This document shows positions 12,301 through 22,060 of a stretch of 64,000 nucleotides of DNA, one piece after another. Under the pieces are notes generated by a model. The model did not search any database and was not told the DNA's origin. It worked only from the letters and a program-made list of their open reading frames with translations. Within the stretch, counting starts at the first letter, position 1; each line of letters opens with the position of its first letter. This DNA comes from Monoplex corrugatus (taxonomy: Eukaryota > Mollusca > Gastropoda > Littorinimorpha > Ranellidae): positions 34,221,167-34,285,166 of the forward strand of contig JAPXFY010000026.1 in assembly GCA_030674185.1 (NCBI GenBank), read 5' to 3'. The translations under genes and the position numbers were made by a program.

Positions 12301-15300
12301 GAATCACTTAGGGATGTGACAGTATAAGTGAGCTTTGAAGAGACAAGAATAACTTAGAGACATGACAGTATAAGTGAGCTTTGAAGAGACAAGAATACTT
12401 AGAGACATGACAGTATAAGTGAGCTTTGAAGAGACAAGAATAACTTAGAGACATGACAGTATAAGTGAGCTTTGAAGAGACAAGAATAACTTAGAGACAT
12501 GACAGTATAAGTGAGCTTTGAAGAGACAAGAATAACTTAGAGACATGACAGTATAAGTGAGCTTTGAAGAGACAAGAATAACTTAGAGACATGACAATAT
12601 AGGTGAGCTTTGAAGAGACAAGAATAACCTAGAGACATGACAGTATAAGTGAGCTTTGAAGAGATAAGAATAACTTAGAGACATGACAGTATAAGTGAGC
12701 TTTGAAGAGACAAGAATCACTTAGAGACATGACAGTATAAGTGAGCTTTGAAGAGACAAGAATCACTTAGAGACATGACAGTATAAGTGAGCTTTGAAGA
12801 GACAAGAATCACTTAGAGACATGACAGTATAAGTGAGCTTTGAAGAGACAAGAATCACTTAGAGACATGACAGTATAAGTGAGCTTTGAAGAGACAAGAA
12901 TCACTTAGAGACATGACAGTATAAGTGAGCTTTGAAGAGACAAGAATAACTTAGAGACATGACAGTATAAGTGAGCTTTGAAGAGACAAGAATAACTTAG
13001 AGACATGACAGTATAAGTGAGCTTTGAAGAGACAAGAATCACTTAGAGACATGACAGTATAAGGGAGCTTTGAAGAGACAAGAATCACTTAGAGACATGA
13101 CAGTATAAGGGAGCTTTGAAGAGACAAGAATCACTTAGAGACATGACAGTATAAGTGAGCTTTGAAGAGACAAGAATAACTTAGAGACATGACAGTATAA
13201 GTGAGCTTTGAAGAGACAAGAATAACTTAGAGACATGACAGTATAAGTGAGCTTTGAAGAGACAAGAATCACTTAGAGACATGACAGTATAAGTGAGCTT
13301 TGAAGAGACAAGAATCACTTAGGGATGTGACAGTATAAGTGAGCTTTGAAGAGACAAGAATAACTTAGAGACATGACAGTATAAGTGAGCTTTGAAGAGA
13401 CAAGAATCACTTAGAGACATGACAGTATAAGTGAGCTTTGAAGAGACAAGAATCACTTAGAGACATGACAGTATAAGTGAGCTTTGAAGAGACAAGAATA
13501 ACTTAGAGACATGACAGTATAAGTGAGCTTTGAAGAGACAAGAATAACTTAGAGACATGACAGTATAAGTGAGCTTTGAAGAGACAAGAATAACTTAGAG
13601 ACATGACAGTATAAGTGAGCTTTGAAGAGACAAGAATCACTTAGAGACATGACAGTATAAGGGAGCTTTGAAGAGACAAGAATCACTTAGAGACATGACA
13701 GTATAAGGGAGCTTTGAAGAGACAAGAATCACTTAGAGACATGACAGTATAAGTGAGCTTTGAAGAGACAAGAATAACTTAGAGACATGACAGTATAAGT
13801 GAGCTTTGAAGAGACAAGAATCACTTAGAGACATGACAGTATAAGTGAGCTTTGAAGAGACAAGAATCACTTAGAGACATGACAGTATAAGTGAGCTTTG
13901 AAGAGACAAGAATCACTTAGGGATGTGACAGTATAAGTGAGCTTTGAAGAGACAAGAATAACTTAGAGACATGACAGTATAAGTGAGCTTTGAAGAGACA
14001 AGAATAACTTAGAGACATGACAGTATAAGTGAGCTTTGAAGAGACAAGAATAACTTAGAGACATGACAGTATAAGTGAGCTTTGAAGAGACAAGAATCAC
14101 TTAGAGACATGACAGTATAAGTTGCACAGACATTGACACTTTCCCCTGCCCTTGTAGACAGCTGTATGCTGTAAGAAACAGAATTTAGAAGGAACTTTTT
14201 TCCTTTTCCTTTTTATTTTAACTCCAGCTATACACAATGGAAGGAAGAAGACCCAGAGACATTTTAAATTTCATAACTCTTTTATTTTAGATTGTTTATT
14301 TTCAGGAATGTAAAGGAGAGCTGCAGAAAGTATCCGTTGCTTAGTTAACTCTTTGGAGACGCGCCCTAAAATGGCTGCTGAAACTCTCGAGACGCTCAGT
14401 TTTTGGTACTTTTTAAAAAATTATGGAGAATATCCAACGACAATAAACATATCCTGTTATGTTTTAAAAGGTCATTATGTCTACTTTGTAACTGTGCTGA
14501 CAGCTTGTTTATACATGCTTTCATTTTTTTTCTGGTTTACCATTGAAAAAGGCATACAAATAGCAAAAAAAAAAAAAAGTTCCGGATGTACACACACATG
14601 ACTTATCAAACTGCTGCTTGTAATCCATTAAATATCCATGTCACAAAACTGCACTTAACATGTCACATGATATACAGTCTTCACTGGAAGTCACTATGAG
14701 TTCTACTTTTATGAATATTTTGTCCCAAAAATGATTAAATACAGGCGTAGAGTCTTTTGACTCTTCGAAATTTCTTTGTTTCGGGTACCGCGAAAACAAG
14801 CCAAAAATAGAGTTCCAACAGTCTCCAGCAGCAGTTTGATAAGTCATGTGTGTGTACATCCGGAACTTTTTTTTTTTTGCTATTTGTCAAAGGGAAAGAA
14901 ATCTACTTAGAAAAATGTTTAAACTTTGCTGTCAGTATAATCTCCCTTATTATAGTATACACATAGTCTCTGTAAAAAAAAAGTAACATCTCCGCAGCTA
15001 TAGCTGCAAAGCGTTACAGTCAAGACATGGAGCTCTGCAGCTATAGCTGCGGAACGTCACCATCGAGTCAATAAACCCATACTTTTCAAAGTGGTGCAGT
15101 ACAATCAGTATCTCTTCCTGTGCTTTGTGGATTGAAATAAACTGATACGTTTGTATAACTGTGGGTCTCATATCAACATTGAAACATGGCATGTCAAGGC
15201 ATGTCAGACATAATGCGTGGTAAGGCTTCATACGGTATTGTGTATGTTGACAGGCTACCAGCACTTTGCCTGACGACCATGACCACCACCACTATTCCTC

Positions 15301-18300
15301 CACCAAGCGTTACTACCAGTCTTCCGGCCCTTCCACCCCCCTCTCTCGTCTTGACCTCAGCTACAACAACGCCAACACTACCTCCACCTTCCACAACATC
15401 AACGAACTGCCCATGAAAGACACCTGGCATGACAAGGATACGCAGGACGGGGACTACACCACTGACCACCTCGTCTTCTCCTTCAAGAAACTGGGTGCTG
15501 GTTCGACTGAGAAAAGTGGGGGTTGTGATGTTCCCGAGAAAGACGCCAAGAGTAAGGATGGAGGACAAGGCTTAAAAAGTGATGCCAGCACAACAAAACC
15601 TCACCCATCCACGACAGCTGCAGCAAAGGGTTGAAGGAGAAGAGAGACAATGTCAGCAGTAAAAGTGTTAAAAGTGCCAGTTCCACAACTTTCAAAGTAC
15701 AGACATCCCACAGCAGAGCGCAGTCGGCCCCGTCGGCCAAGAGTCAGGGTTTGAAACTGGTTAGGAGGAAAGGCAAGCCTGGTGTTGTCAAAGTGCCTGT
15801 GAAAAGATGGTCCGGTGTGAAGGGAGATAAGGGAGATTTATCTCATCACCACAAAGGTAACACGATTCGTAGTCTGATGCAAATATGTGTGTAAACATTT
15901 TCACACGCATATGCATATATGTAAACACATAGTCTGATTTAAACGTGTGTGTATACATTTTCACACACATATGCATATGTAAACACATAGTCTGATTTAA
16001 ATGTGTGTGTATACATTTTCACACACATGTGCATATGTAAACACATAGTCTGATTTAAACATGTGTGTATATATTTTCACACTTATATGCTGGGTAGACA
16101 CATAGTCTGATATAAAAACGTGTGTATATATTTTCACACTTATATGCATGGGTAGACACATAGTCTGATATAAATGCCTGTGTATACATTTTCACACACA
16201 TATGCATGGGTAGACACTTAGTCTGATTAAAATACATGGGTATACACTTTAACACTCATATGCATGTGTAAACGAGTCTGATTGAAATACGTATGTACAC
16301 ATTTTCACACATATATGCACATGTAAACACGATTTTCTCCCCATACCCCATCATTTCTGTATGTGAATAGAGCATATTTCTTCCTTTTTGACCATTGTAT
16401 TTATGCGAGAGTGATATATCTGCATGCCTACTCACATGCAGAGATTATGTTGAGACATGTGCACCTGATACTTGACATATACATGTGAAGCATGCATGAA
16501 TATGTCTCAGTCATTTTTTTTATCCATTATATTACAAAACCACAAGCAGTGACGTCACGTCCTTTTGAGAAATCAAATGCAGTCCTTACAAAGGCGTTCA
16601 GGAGACTCTGGATTTTTATTTAGATTTTAAGACAACAGAAAAGAAATCCGGCCTGCAGATGTGTCAGTGTCACATGTTACACACATACGTGGGCATCACA
16701 AAGTGCTTCAGATAAGTGTCATGAAAATAATATTTCGAACACCCCAGCCCCAAGAAACACCCAAACATACACAGACCCACACAAACACATTTTGCTTACA
16801 TACTTGCATGCACGTATGCACAGCCACTGGCATGCAGGCATATAGGACTGTTGAACCATCTGTCCATCTAGGTTACGTACTTCTTATACATAGGCCCAAA
16901 CCCATCTATCCATCCATTTATTCTGCCAGAACTTACATACACATACATGTATACATACATACATAAATTCATGAATATATCTTCCCAGCAGTCCATCAAT
17001 CCATGCACATATCTAGAAAATCACATTACAGACCCAGAATTTGGTTTCAGCTGATGTAAAACTGATAGACGGAGTTAAATTTAAAATGGGAAGTCACTAC
17101 ATCAGTGGTGAACAATACATGAGGGAAAAATGACTGAGTGACTACAGTAATGCAACCACAAAGGCCATTAGAATTTGCCAATCAACCCATATTGCAAACT
17201 GTGACTTAACAGATTCTGAACATGGCCATGCCATGTTTTGAATGCTATGCATTCCTCAAGTGATCCCTGCCTGTAAGATGTTCTGGAAGCAAGGTAGAAA
17301 TATTGCTGTACTTACTCAAGTTACTGATATGTCTTTAATTTCCATATACACGATACATTTCATTTACTGCTTTCCACAATTGGCGCCATTGATGTTTCTG
17401 TGTTCCTCCTTCTGTATGACCCAAATATGTCAATAGTTAGATAAGCATTGTATCTTCTTAACACTTTGGCTCCCACAACCTGTTGACCAGCATCCTGCAT
17501 TGTCAACCATGCTAGCAAAGCGAAAACTTAAACCTGTGACTCCCTCACTCTGTCCACCAGCTTTCCCGCAGGAGCAGGTGGATAGGGTGAGAAGTACAGG
17601 GTTAAGTTTTCGCTGTTGGTGGATACAGTGCAGGAGTCAAAGGGTTAATGCACATTTTTACCTCAAGTTCAGAGTATATTTTTAGTTGAAATTGGACTCA
17701 TTATTCTCAGACATCACCAGTGAAATTTTTTCTTCCCAGCCCCAAAACCCCACCCCACCATACCATATGCTGTTATGACATTGAAGCCAGTTTTTGGATT
17801 GAATATTACTTTTGTCAATTTCAGATCCTGAAACGCTTGTCAGCACGTACAAAGGAGGAGAATCACCTTCCTTACCAGGAAAAGAGTGAGTCTCTGCTTT
17901 TTCTTAAAACCCCTGCCCTTCCCCATGCTTCCATGCAAGAAAGAGTTGTGAATGATTCTTGAGTACATTGCATATGTTTCTTCTTTTTGATTTTGATATG
18001 TACTTTGCAGAAAATAGATTGTCATAAATGCAATGGTAAAGGATACTGTGCTTGGTGTATTAACATGTCAGGGTACTGACCCCCTGTGTGAAAGTAGTCA
18101 GTAATAGACTGGAACTATCTGGAATCAGTCACAGCACCACTGTTTTCATCAAAAGTGAATTTCTGTATTGTTTGGTGTGGTTATTGGGGAATTTTTGTAT
18201 TGTTCAATATGATTGTTAAGGAATTTTTGTGATGTTCGGTGTGGGTGTTAGGAAACTTTTGTGTTGTTCGGGTGTGGTTATTCTGGAATGTCTGTCTGTA

Positions 18301-20039
18301 TTGTTCAGTGTGGTTGTTAGGGAATTTATGTATTATTCAATGTGGTTGTTAGGGAATTTCTGTAATGTTCATGTGGTTGTTAGGGAATTTTTTGTGTTTC
18401 TCAGTATGGTGGTTAGGGAATTTCTCTATTGTTCAGTGTTGTTGTTAGGGAATTTTTTATGTTGTTCAGTGTGATTGTTTGGGAATTTTGGTATTGTTCA
18501 GTGTGGTTGTTTGGGAATTGTTCAGTGTGGCTGTTAGGGAATTTCTGTATTGTTCAGTGTGGCTGTTTGGGAATTTTGGTATTATTCAGTGTTGCCATTA
18601 AGGATCTTAAATACTGTGCTGTTTTGTGCGTTTACTCTTTGATGCCTTTTGTCTCTTGACAGTGGTCAGTTGGCTGACAATTTGCGCCCGTCTTGTCTGT
18701 CTTGTCTTGTCTTGTTATCTCAAATGTGCATTCTGATTCCATTTTTGTGTAACTTTGGTCCCTGTCCTGCTGATGTGAATTAACAGTTTGGTATTAAAGT
18801 TTTCTGTCATACTAATAACAGATTGTCTTTGGTTGTATTCTTCTTTTCCTTCTGTCTGTTGGTGTAAAGACAGTTTGATTAGGAATAGCTGGCACCAGCT
18901 CCTCAGTCATCTTGTACATAAGTTGCAAGTAGAGTCTGTTCTTATTTTGAAAGCTAGATCAGAGAGCATAGTTATACATGTGATGTCTCCAGAGGTGTAA
19001 TTACCAGTCATGAATCAAAGTTTATATGTCAGGGTTTTTTTTCTCAAGGCAGTCTAGTGTTTTGTTTGCCGGTATGGGAGGGATCATATATAGTTGCTCC
19101 ATTTTCAAGGACTGATCCAACAGATATTAAGTATGTTCTTTTGGGTCCCTGTGGACAATGTCATAGATTATGGTGTAGAAAGCCTAGTGTTTTGCTGGCC
19201 TTTGTGTATGTGCTACATGAAAGTTCCATTTGAGGTGTTTGAAATTTGTATGCCACTGTACGGGCAGTCATTCACTTGCTGACGAGTGTAATTGTTTTTA
19301 ACATTGACGAGTGTAATTGTTTAACATGTACAGGTGGAGTGATTTGTCTGAGGATGTACTATTTTTTGGTATTGATTTGCATGCCTCATTTGAGGGCCAA
19401 GTTGCCTGGTTTTTTTTTTAATTTTTTTTTTTTATAGATCTGTGAAGTTTAAGTAAATTTGATATTTCTTGTTTGTAAGAGTGTCATCAGCAGATAAACC
19501 AGCCTGGGATTTCAATGATGTTGGTTTATCTGGCACAGGAAAACAAGTGCCATTTAGCCTACATGTACTTCAAATGAGTCTGCTTGTACATTTTTCCATT
19601 GAATCATCAGTAGCTATGTCTTTGTCACAGTAAGGTCTGAGTTGCATTTGTTGATTTGAAAGGTCATATCCTGTTTTCAGGGACTCAACCCCATGCCATC
19701 TTCCCAGCAAACAGGAGGATTCTTGTTTTCAATCACTGTATTTTCCCGTGACACTATCTACTTACTATCTAATCCTGCTACCTGTTATTTAATAAAGTGA
19801 CTTTTCATAACTTGAAAAAGTTTTCTTTTAAAATGTTAGCACAGTAACAGTGGTATATATGATGTTCTGTTTAGACTTTACTTCTCACTTGTTTGTTTGT
19901 CAGCATGGAGAACCTTCAGCAACAGCTGCAGGCCAATGTTCTTCGCCAGCAGGAAATCGAACGTCAGTTACGTTCTCTTGACGATTGTAGTGATGGACCT
20001 CCTCCCAGTGATGATCTTATTGACTTCACTGCTGACTGA
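949..20039 (+). CDS. Coiled-coil protein, 3' part of gene (seven exons; one frameshift)
   Basis: Exons 949-1013, 2922-3183, 5042-5254, 9525-9662, 15254-15856, 17825-17885 and 19904-20039 have AG/GT borders and joining phases (0, 2, 0, 0, 0, 1, 2). The start lies left of the window. At least about 490 residues are present. The first four exons encode a heptad-rich, Gln/Glu/Arg-rich coiled coil (for example HLEEQRKEI, LGRELEEREAAQ, HEIAALKAQVSSLERQI). Next comes a low-complexity His/Ser/Thr stretch (DDHDHHHYSS), then a basic Ser/Lys segment, then a short terminal coiled coil (MENLQQQLQ) and an acidic tail ending LIDFTAD. The architecture recalls centrosomal or ciliary scaffold proteins, but I cannot name the family. 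The fifth exon changes frame between 15583 and 15631. Downstream phases fit only the shifted frame, so this is a sequence error, an allele defect or a real isoform boundary. Confidence 0.75.
1260..1385 (+). repeat. Dispersed motif with short stem-loop, copy 1
   Basis: 'cttgacaaaggccagttggcc' followed by 'gaaaatttgcgcctgtcttg' recurs in similar form at about 18653-18745. The 'ggccagttggcc' core is a perfect 12-base palindrome. Probably the end of an interspersed element of unknown type. Confidence 0.45.
1705..2200 (+). mobile_element. Interspersed repeat family R1, copy 1
   Basis: One of five copies in the window (also 3285-3925, 22845-23190, 28430-28990 reversed, 57705-58035). It has a C/G-rich hairpin head, then 'ttctggaaattctgtgctag', a middle block with 'gagatatgtggaagcaattt', and a tail block around 'gccatgatat'. 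Non-coding. Other copies end in 'gggctttaaacaacaacaac', so a retroposed, non-autonomous element is likely. Confidence 0.7.
2338..2394 (+). repeat. (GT)n microsatellite
   Basis: Interrupted GT run. Open frames over it are artefacts of the repeat. Confidence 0.9.
2596..2672 (+). repeat. (TTA)n microsatellite
   Basis: Run of TTA/TTG triplets, possibly the 3' tail of an old retroposon. Confidence 0.75.
2922..3183 (+). CDS. Coiled-coil gene, exon
   Basis: 262 bases. Acceptor 'cactgaacag' follows a CT-rich tract and the donor is GTAGGT. Encodes about 87 residues of strongly helical sequence rich in Arg, Glu, Ala and Gln (LLATRREAERLGRELEE and similar). GC content is clearly higher than in the flanking introns. 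Leaves in phase 0. Confidence 0.85.
3285..3925 (+). mobile_element. Interspersed repeat family R1, copy 2
   Basis: The longest plus-strand copy. The 3' tail ('ggctgggctttaaacaacaa') occurs twice, at about 3813-3845 and 3899-3925, separated by a repeat of the 'cctgttgaagttttgtatg' block. The tail was thus duplicated locally, or two copies are fused. Confidence 0.7.
4158..4590 (+). repeat. Compound (CA)n microsatellite, ~430 bp
   Basis: Several CA tracts interrupted by short unique pieces such as 'acccagcaaaaaactgataa'. Long Thr/His or Val/Cys open frames here are artefacts. Confidence 0.95.
5042..5254 (+). CDS. Coiled-coil gene, exon
   Basis: 213 bases, 71 codons, phase 0 at both ends. Acceptor 'tttttgacag'; donor GTCAGT is weak. 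Encodes a continuous coiled coil (VDAMRKSRDEALDQHKQ to NATNTICLR) that carries on in register from the previous exon. Confidence 0.85.
6190..6405 (+). repeat. (CA)n microsatellite
   Basis: Compound CA/CACG tract of about 215 bases. Confidence 0.95.
7138..7761 (-). pseudogene. piggyBac transposase N-terminal remnant, frameshifted
   Basis: Read on the minus strand from an ATG at 7761, the frame gives basic then Asp/Glu-rich sequence (ISEHDDDGEDLLSDDS), the usual disordered N-terminus of piggyBac transposases. A frame change near 7490-7500 leads to SASGERAGRDTLDFGP, and a further one leads to GNPGLKVGTGDMCNAFFKLF and a stop at 7138. The last part resembles the family segment that opens the transposase core (a proline/glycine-rich stretch, then FFxLFLTDE). 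Nothing of the DDD catalytic domain follows. A second in-frame ATG sits in 'aaaatggcg'. Confidence 0.6.
7993..8050. repeat. Pair of CCGAATATTCGG palindromes
   Basis: Palindromes at 7993-8004 and 8035-8050 (16 bases, gaccgaatattcggtc), 42 bases apart, between the divergent reading frames of the piggyBac-like element. Could be a transposase or regulator binding site, or the end of another nested copy: 'cttcagtgccacgg' precedes the second palindrome and resembles the element's own terminus. Confidence 0.6.
8241..8462 (+). pseudogene. Short transposon-borne open frame, acidic N-terminus
   Basis: 73 codons from an ATG in 'acaatggcggacgg'. The sequence (RKTTSAAKEVAEIIT, then Asp/Glu/Ser-rich) resembles the disordered N-terminus of piggyBac-type transposases, but no catalytic domain follows before the element ends at 8677. 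It is divergent from the remnant at 7138-7761. Assignment rests on composition and position only. Confidence 0.4.
9525..9662 (+). CDS. Coiled-coil gene, exon with internal in-frame donor
   Basis: 138 bases, phase 0 at both ends. Acceptor 'ggtcatctcag'; donor GTGGGT. Encodes DHEIAALKAQVSSLERQIQ and then a Ser/Tyr/Asp-rich stretch. A stronger donor-like site, CAG|GTGAGG, lies at 9581/9582 and would give a 57-base, phase-0 exon, so two in-frame forms are possible. Confidence 0.8.
10085..10350 (-). mobile_element. Probable tRNA-derived SINE (reverse orientation)
   Basis: On the minus strand a tRNA-like head, 'ggttggtgcagaggtaaagc', is followed by 'gggtgcaaatc' (a diverged B box), then a body ending near 'ggttatgggactacctt' and an A-rich stretch on the left. 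No coding potential. Confidence 0.5.
11080..11375 (-). mobile_element. Probable tRNA-derived SINE (reverse orientation)
   Basis: Minus strand: 'gccaagtggttatgacatta' as an A-box-like head, then 'aaggtttgagcttgtccc' as a diverged B box. The body includes a short tandem of 'gggtggagattttg' and runs to about 11080. Confidence 0.5.
11385..11830 (-). pseudogene. LINE reverse-transcriptase C-terminal fragment
   Basis: Minus-strand translation in broken frames gives WTLRKADAEEL, then MWFYLRLLYVKWTDRRPNES, then RRLKYTGHASRKQ. This matches the usual C-terminal pattern of non-LTR retrotransposon polymerases (WTLRK..., a mutated relative of FYRRLLRISWTDR, then LKWxGHxxR). It is 5' truncated with several frame breaks. 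The partner sequence differs from the LINE tails at 21750 and 54563, so it is a separate family. Confidence 0.65.
11873..11962 (+). repeat. Tandem doublet, ~50-bp unit
   Basis: Two near-identical copies of 'ttgttcatgctcatgatgaa' + 'atgaataaacttatttgttc', about 50 bases before the 46-bp satellite. Confidence 0.85.
12009..14122 (+). repeat. 46-bp tandem satellite, ~46 units, higher-order structure
   Basis: Unit: gagctttgaagagacaagaa + taacttagagacatgacagt + ataagt. The array of 2114 bases corresponds to 46 units, two of which lack one base. Two main variants, 'aataactt' and 'aatcactt', alternate in blocks. Rarer variants mark a longer period: 'gggatgtgac' at 13322 and 13920, and 'aagggagc' at 13061 and 13659, each exactly 598 bases (13 units) apart. 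Another 'gggatgtgac' lies at 12311, about 22 units upstream. There are no unique spacers, so this is not a CRISPR array. It sits in the intron between the exons at 9525 and 15254. Confidence 0.97.
14349..15067. mobile_element. TTAA-type miniature element with long fold-back
   Basis: TTAA (14345-14348) precedes CTCTTTGGAGACGCG. At the right, TCAA (15068-15071) is preceded by the reverse complement of CTCGATGGTGACGTT, a weaker inverted repeat. Inside, about 14560-14612 and 14829-14885 form a near-perfect inverted repeat ('agttccggatgtacacacac' and its complement). Two 14-base palindromes gcagctatagctgc lie at 14994-15007 and 15037-15050. Non-coding. Non-autonomous piggyBac-like origin is inferred from the TTAA end. 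Confidence 0.5.
15254..15856 (+). CDS. Coiled-coil gene, large exon with frameshift
   Basis: Acceptor 'tatgttgacag', donor GTAACA. The first part (15254 to about 15625) encodes a His/Ser/Thr/Asp-rich low-complexity segment (ATSTLPDDHDHHHYSS to STTAAAKG) and hits a TGA at 15632. The frame one base earlier is open from 15583 and encodes a basic Ser/Lys segment (LKEKRDNVSSKSVKSAS to KGDLSHHHK). The exon is 603 bases, and the next exons require 604 (or 601). This points to a one-base deletion, a sequencing error near 'gcaaagggttg', or a genuine early stop isoform. Confidence 0.7.
15858..16335 (+). repeat. Minisatellite, ~58-bp unit, eight copies
   Basis: Unit 'cacatagtctgatttaaacg' + 'tgtgtgtatacattttcaca' + 'cacatatgcatatgtaaa'. 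'agtctg' recurs at 15871, 15931, 15989, 16047, 16104, 16162, 16220 and 16275. The array starts immediately behind the splice donor of the preceding exon. Confidence 0.92.
17462..17644. mobile_element. TTAA miniature element, 183 bp
   Basis: TTAA at 17458-17461 and 17645-17648. The ends are CACTTTGGCTCCCACA and, reversed, CCCTTTGACTCCTGCA. Each end also carries 'cca(c/t)c...cctgt'-like subterminal repeats ('ggtggatagggtg', 'ggtggatacagtg'). A related fragment lies at 22725-22818. Non-autonomous piggyBac-type MITE. Confidence 0.75.
17825..17885 (+). CDS. Coiled-coil gene, short exon
   Basis: 61 bases between 'gtcaatttcag' and GTGAGT. In the phase set by 15856 (one base carried over) and 19904 (two carried over) it reads DPETLVSTYKGGESPSLPGK. 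All three junctions agree in this frame. Another frame is open but fits neither neighbour. Confidence 0.7.
18157..18606 (+). repeat. Minisatellite, ~32-bp unit, ~14 copies
   Basis: Unit 'gttcagtgtggttgttaggg' + 'aatttctgtatt'. Imperfect copies, with intact open frames that are artefacts of the repeat. Confidence 0.9.
18653..18745 (+). repeat. Dispersed stem-loop motif, copy 2
   Basis: 'cttgacagtggtcagttggc' + 'tgacaatttgcgcccgtctt' matches 1265-1305, followed by a (CTTGT)n run. Confidence 0.45.
19904..20039 (+). CDS. Coiled-coil gene, last exon and stop
   Basis: Acceptor 'gtttgtttgtcag'. Two bases from the previous exon plus C make Asp. The exon then encodes MENLQQQLQANVLRQQEIER and an acidic tail with GPPPSDDLIDFTAD and TGA at 20037. 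The 3' UTR follows. A polyadenylation signal AATAAA occurs in 'gtgaataaagcc' near 20694. Confidence 0.8.
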
Positions 20040-20224
20040 CCCCTTGTGAACGACTGAAGTTTTGCCTTTGTCTCTCAAAGAAGCTGTGATAAATTTTTCA
20101 TTTTGTTTATGTTACTGCTGTTTGCAAAGAGCCTGGATAAGAGTTGAGCATTTTGGGGAAATTGCTTTGTGTTGCTTAGCTCCTATCAGTCTGAGGCTAT
20201 CATATGACTTTGTTATTGGTTTTT

Positions 20225-20370
20225 ACTGTTTGTTATTGGTTTTACTTTTCCGTTCTTTAGAAAAATGAGGGATTCTTTGTTATTGTTTTTAATTTTCCGT
20301 TCTTTAGAAAAATGAGGGATTCTTTGATAATGTTTTTAATTTTCCATTCTTTAGAAAAATGAGGGATTTG
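20225..20370 (+). repeat. Tandem triplet, ~50-bp unit, in the 3' UTR
   Basis: Three copies of 'ttttccgttctttagaaaaa' + 'tgagggattctttg' within the presumed 3' UTR of the coiled-coil gene. Confidence 0.85.
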
Positions 20371-21329
20371 ACATGATAGGACAGGGAGGGGAATGATCAA
20401 GATTGATTGGAGGCTGTGCTGTTTTTCTGGACAAATCATTGATTTCTCAAGTATTTATGGAGGGATCTTTATAGAACTGTGCTACATACATAGCAAATTG
20501 TCTTCAATGAGCAATGGGTTTGACCGAGTTTTGCAGTCATAATGAACAAACATTTGAAACATATCTGCACCAATTTCTCATTAGTTTACACATTTGTGCC
20601 AGTTCTCAGAAAGGGTATAAAAGTCGCAAGTTTTCTGCATTTGACTCATGAGGGCATATGACCAGAATTTTTAGCTTTATATGATTTTCAGTGAATAAAG
20701 CCATTTCTCTGTCATGCATGTTAAGAGAAACGGTCTGACCAATCTCAAAATGTTGGCTTTTGTGCATTGTGGTACTAGAATTATTGCTGAAAAGGACTCT
20801 TTTTTGCTGGGTTTTGTGGAGCCCAACATAAAATTAAAGTACAGAGCACACTGAAATTCAGTTTTTCAAAAGGGCCCATTTCAGATCCTAACTTAAAACA
20901 TCTGTAAATTATGATTGGAAAAGTCTACAGCTGTAAATTGTATGTCAAGTGAAATCTAAGGAATTGTATGTTGACCTTTTTGTTAGAGTGGGTCACATTT
21001 GACCAAATTAAGGCTGCATGTTTGTGCCCTGAAGGAGTCATGAACACATGTACATCCTGTAATATACGTCCTTCTGTCCCTTTATCAAGACAGAAAAGTG
21101 TCTCAAGACATTAGCCGGAGGAAAATGTTTATATGGCTCGACATTTAATTGTTATCTCTTGTTTGTATTTTATGTAACGGTCATGAAGTATACAACGACA
21201 GTGACATCAGTTTTATTTTTTGTGTTAACCATGATTTGGTGCTGAAGCTCTTGTGTGGCAACACTTATTTATTTAATGTCATTACTGCTGTATGGCAACT
21301 TATACACTTATTTATTTATTTGTTATCAT

Positions 21330-21575
21330 TAAATTGTATCAAGTTCAAACTAGGTCCTTGGGCCTCCTAATTTTACACACACATGCTCTCATCTCTTTCT
21401 CACACACACACACACACACAATATTAAATTGTATCAAGTTCAAACTAGGTCCATGGGCCTCCTAATTTCACACACACACACACACACACACAACAACACA
21501 ACACCAACACAACACAACACAACACAACACAACACAACACAACACAACACAACACAACAAACACAACACAACACA

Positions 21576-21605
<30 letters not shown>
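21330..21605 (+). repeat. Duplicated segment plus (CA)n/(CAACA)n tracts
   Basis: 'ttaaattgtatcaagttcaa' + 'actaggtcc' occurs twice (about 21329 and 21424), each copy followed by CA repeats. An (AACAC)n pentamer run lies at about 21491-21575. Expansion by local duplication. Confidence 0.9.
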
Positions 21606-21607
<2 letters not shown>

Positions 21608-21749
21608 ATGGCGAGAAACAGTTTCGATAATAAACTGAAACCGCCCAAAGTGACACAGCAGCATTGCATAAACAACATTCATCAGTCATTGATAAAGAGA
21701 CTTCAGCTGATGCCATTTCATGTTGATTGTAGTCATGAATAATGAAAAA

Positions 21750-22060
21750 AAGAAGACTCAGCGAGCCCTTTCACGTGGTGTTGGTGATTGTGGCCCTCCG
21801 CACAAATCTATCCCTTGTCGCTGCAAGTACATCTCCCACCCTCTCGTCCTTAGCCAATCTGCAAATCCGTCCAATATTTTCTCCCTGGATCTTCCTGGTG
21901 CTCTCTTTCCTTCCAGCTTTCCTGGTGTGACTAGGTACTCTGATTTCTCTTGCTTCATAAAATATCCTGTAAATGTTGCTTGTCTTTTCGTAATCTTTTT
22001 CATTAATGTTCTTCTTGGTGTCTGTCTCCTTCAGCTCGTTATAGTCAGTACATGAATTAT
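21750..22060 (-). pseudogene. LINE reverse-transcriptase C-terminal fragment
   Basis: Minus-strand frame gives MKKITKRQATFTGYFMKQEK, then YLVTPGKLEGKRAPGRSREK and ILDGFADWL. This matches the conserved C-terminal tail of non-LTR retrotransposon polymerases (RKxxFxGHxxRxxxxxYLVTTGKLEGKRxRGRxREKxLD). It ends near 21758 and is followed by an A-rich stretch (on the minus strand a T-run at 21745-21752). 5' truncated. Confidence 0.75.

Noticed and set aside
12009..14122. CRISPR-like array
   Set aside because: Units are contiguous with no unique spacers, and the DNA is eukaryotic. It is a satellite.
17825..17885. Alternative frame ILKRLSARTKEENHLPYQ
   Set aside because: It looks helical, but its phase joins neither the upstream nor the downstream exon.
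18157..18606. Telomere-like TTAGGG sequence
   Set aside because: 'ttaggg' is only part of a 32-bp minisatellite unit; there are no consecutive hexamers.
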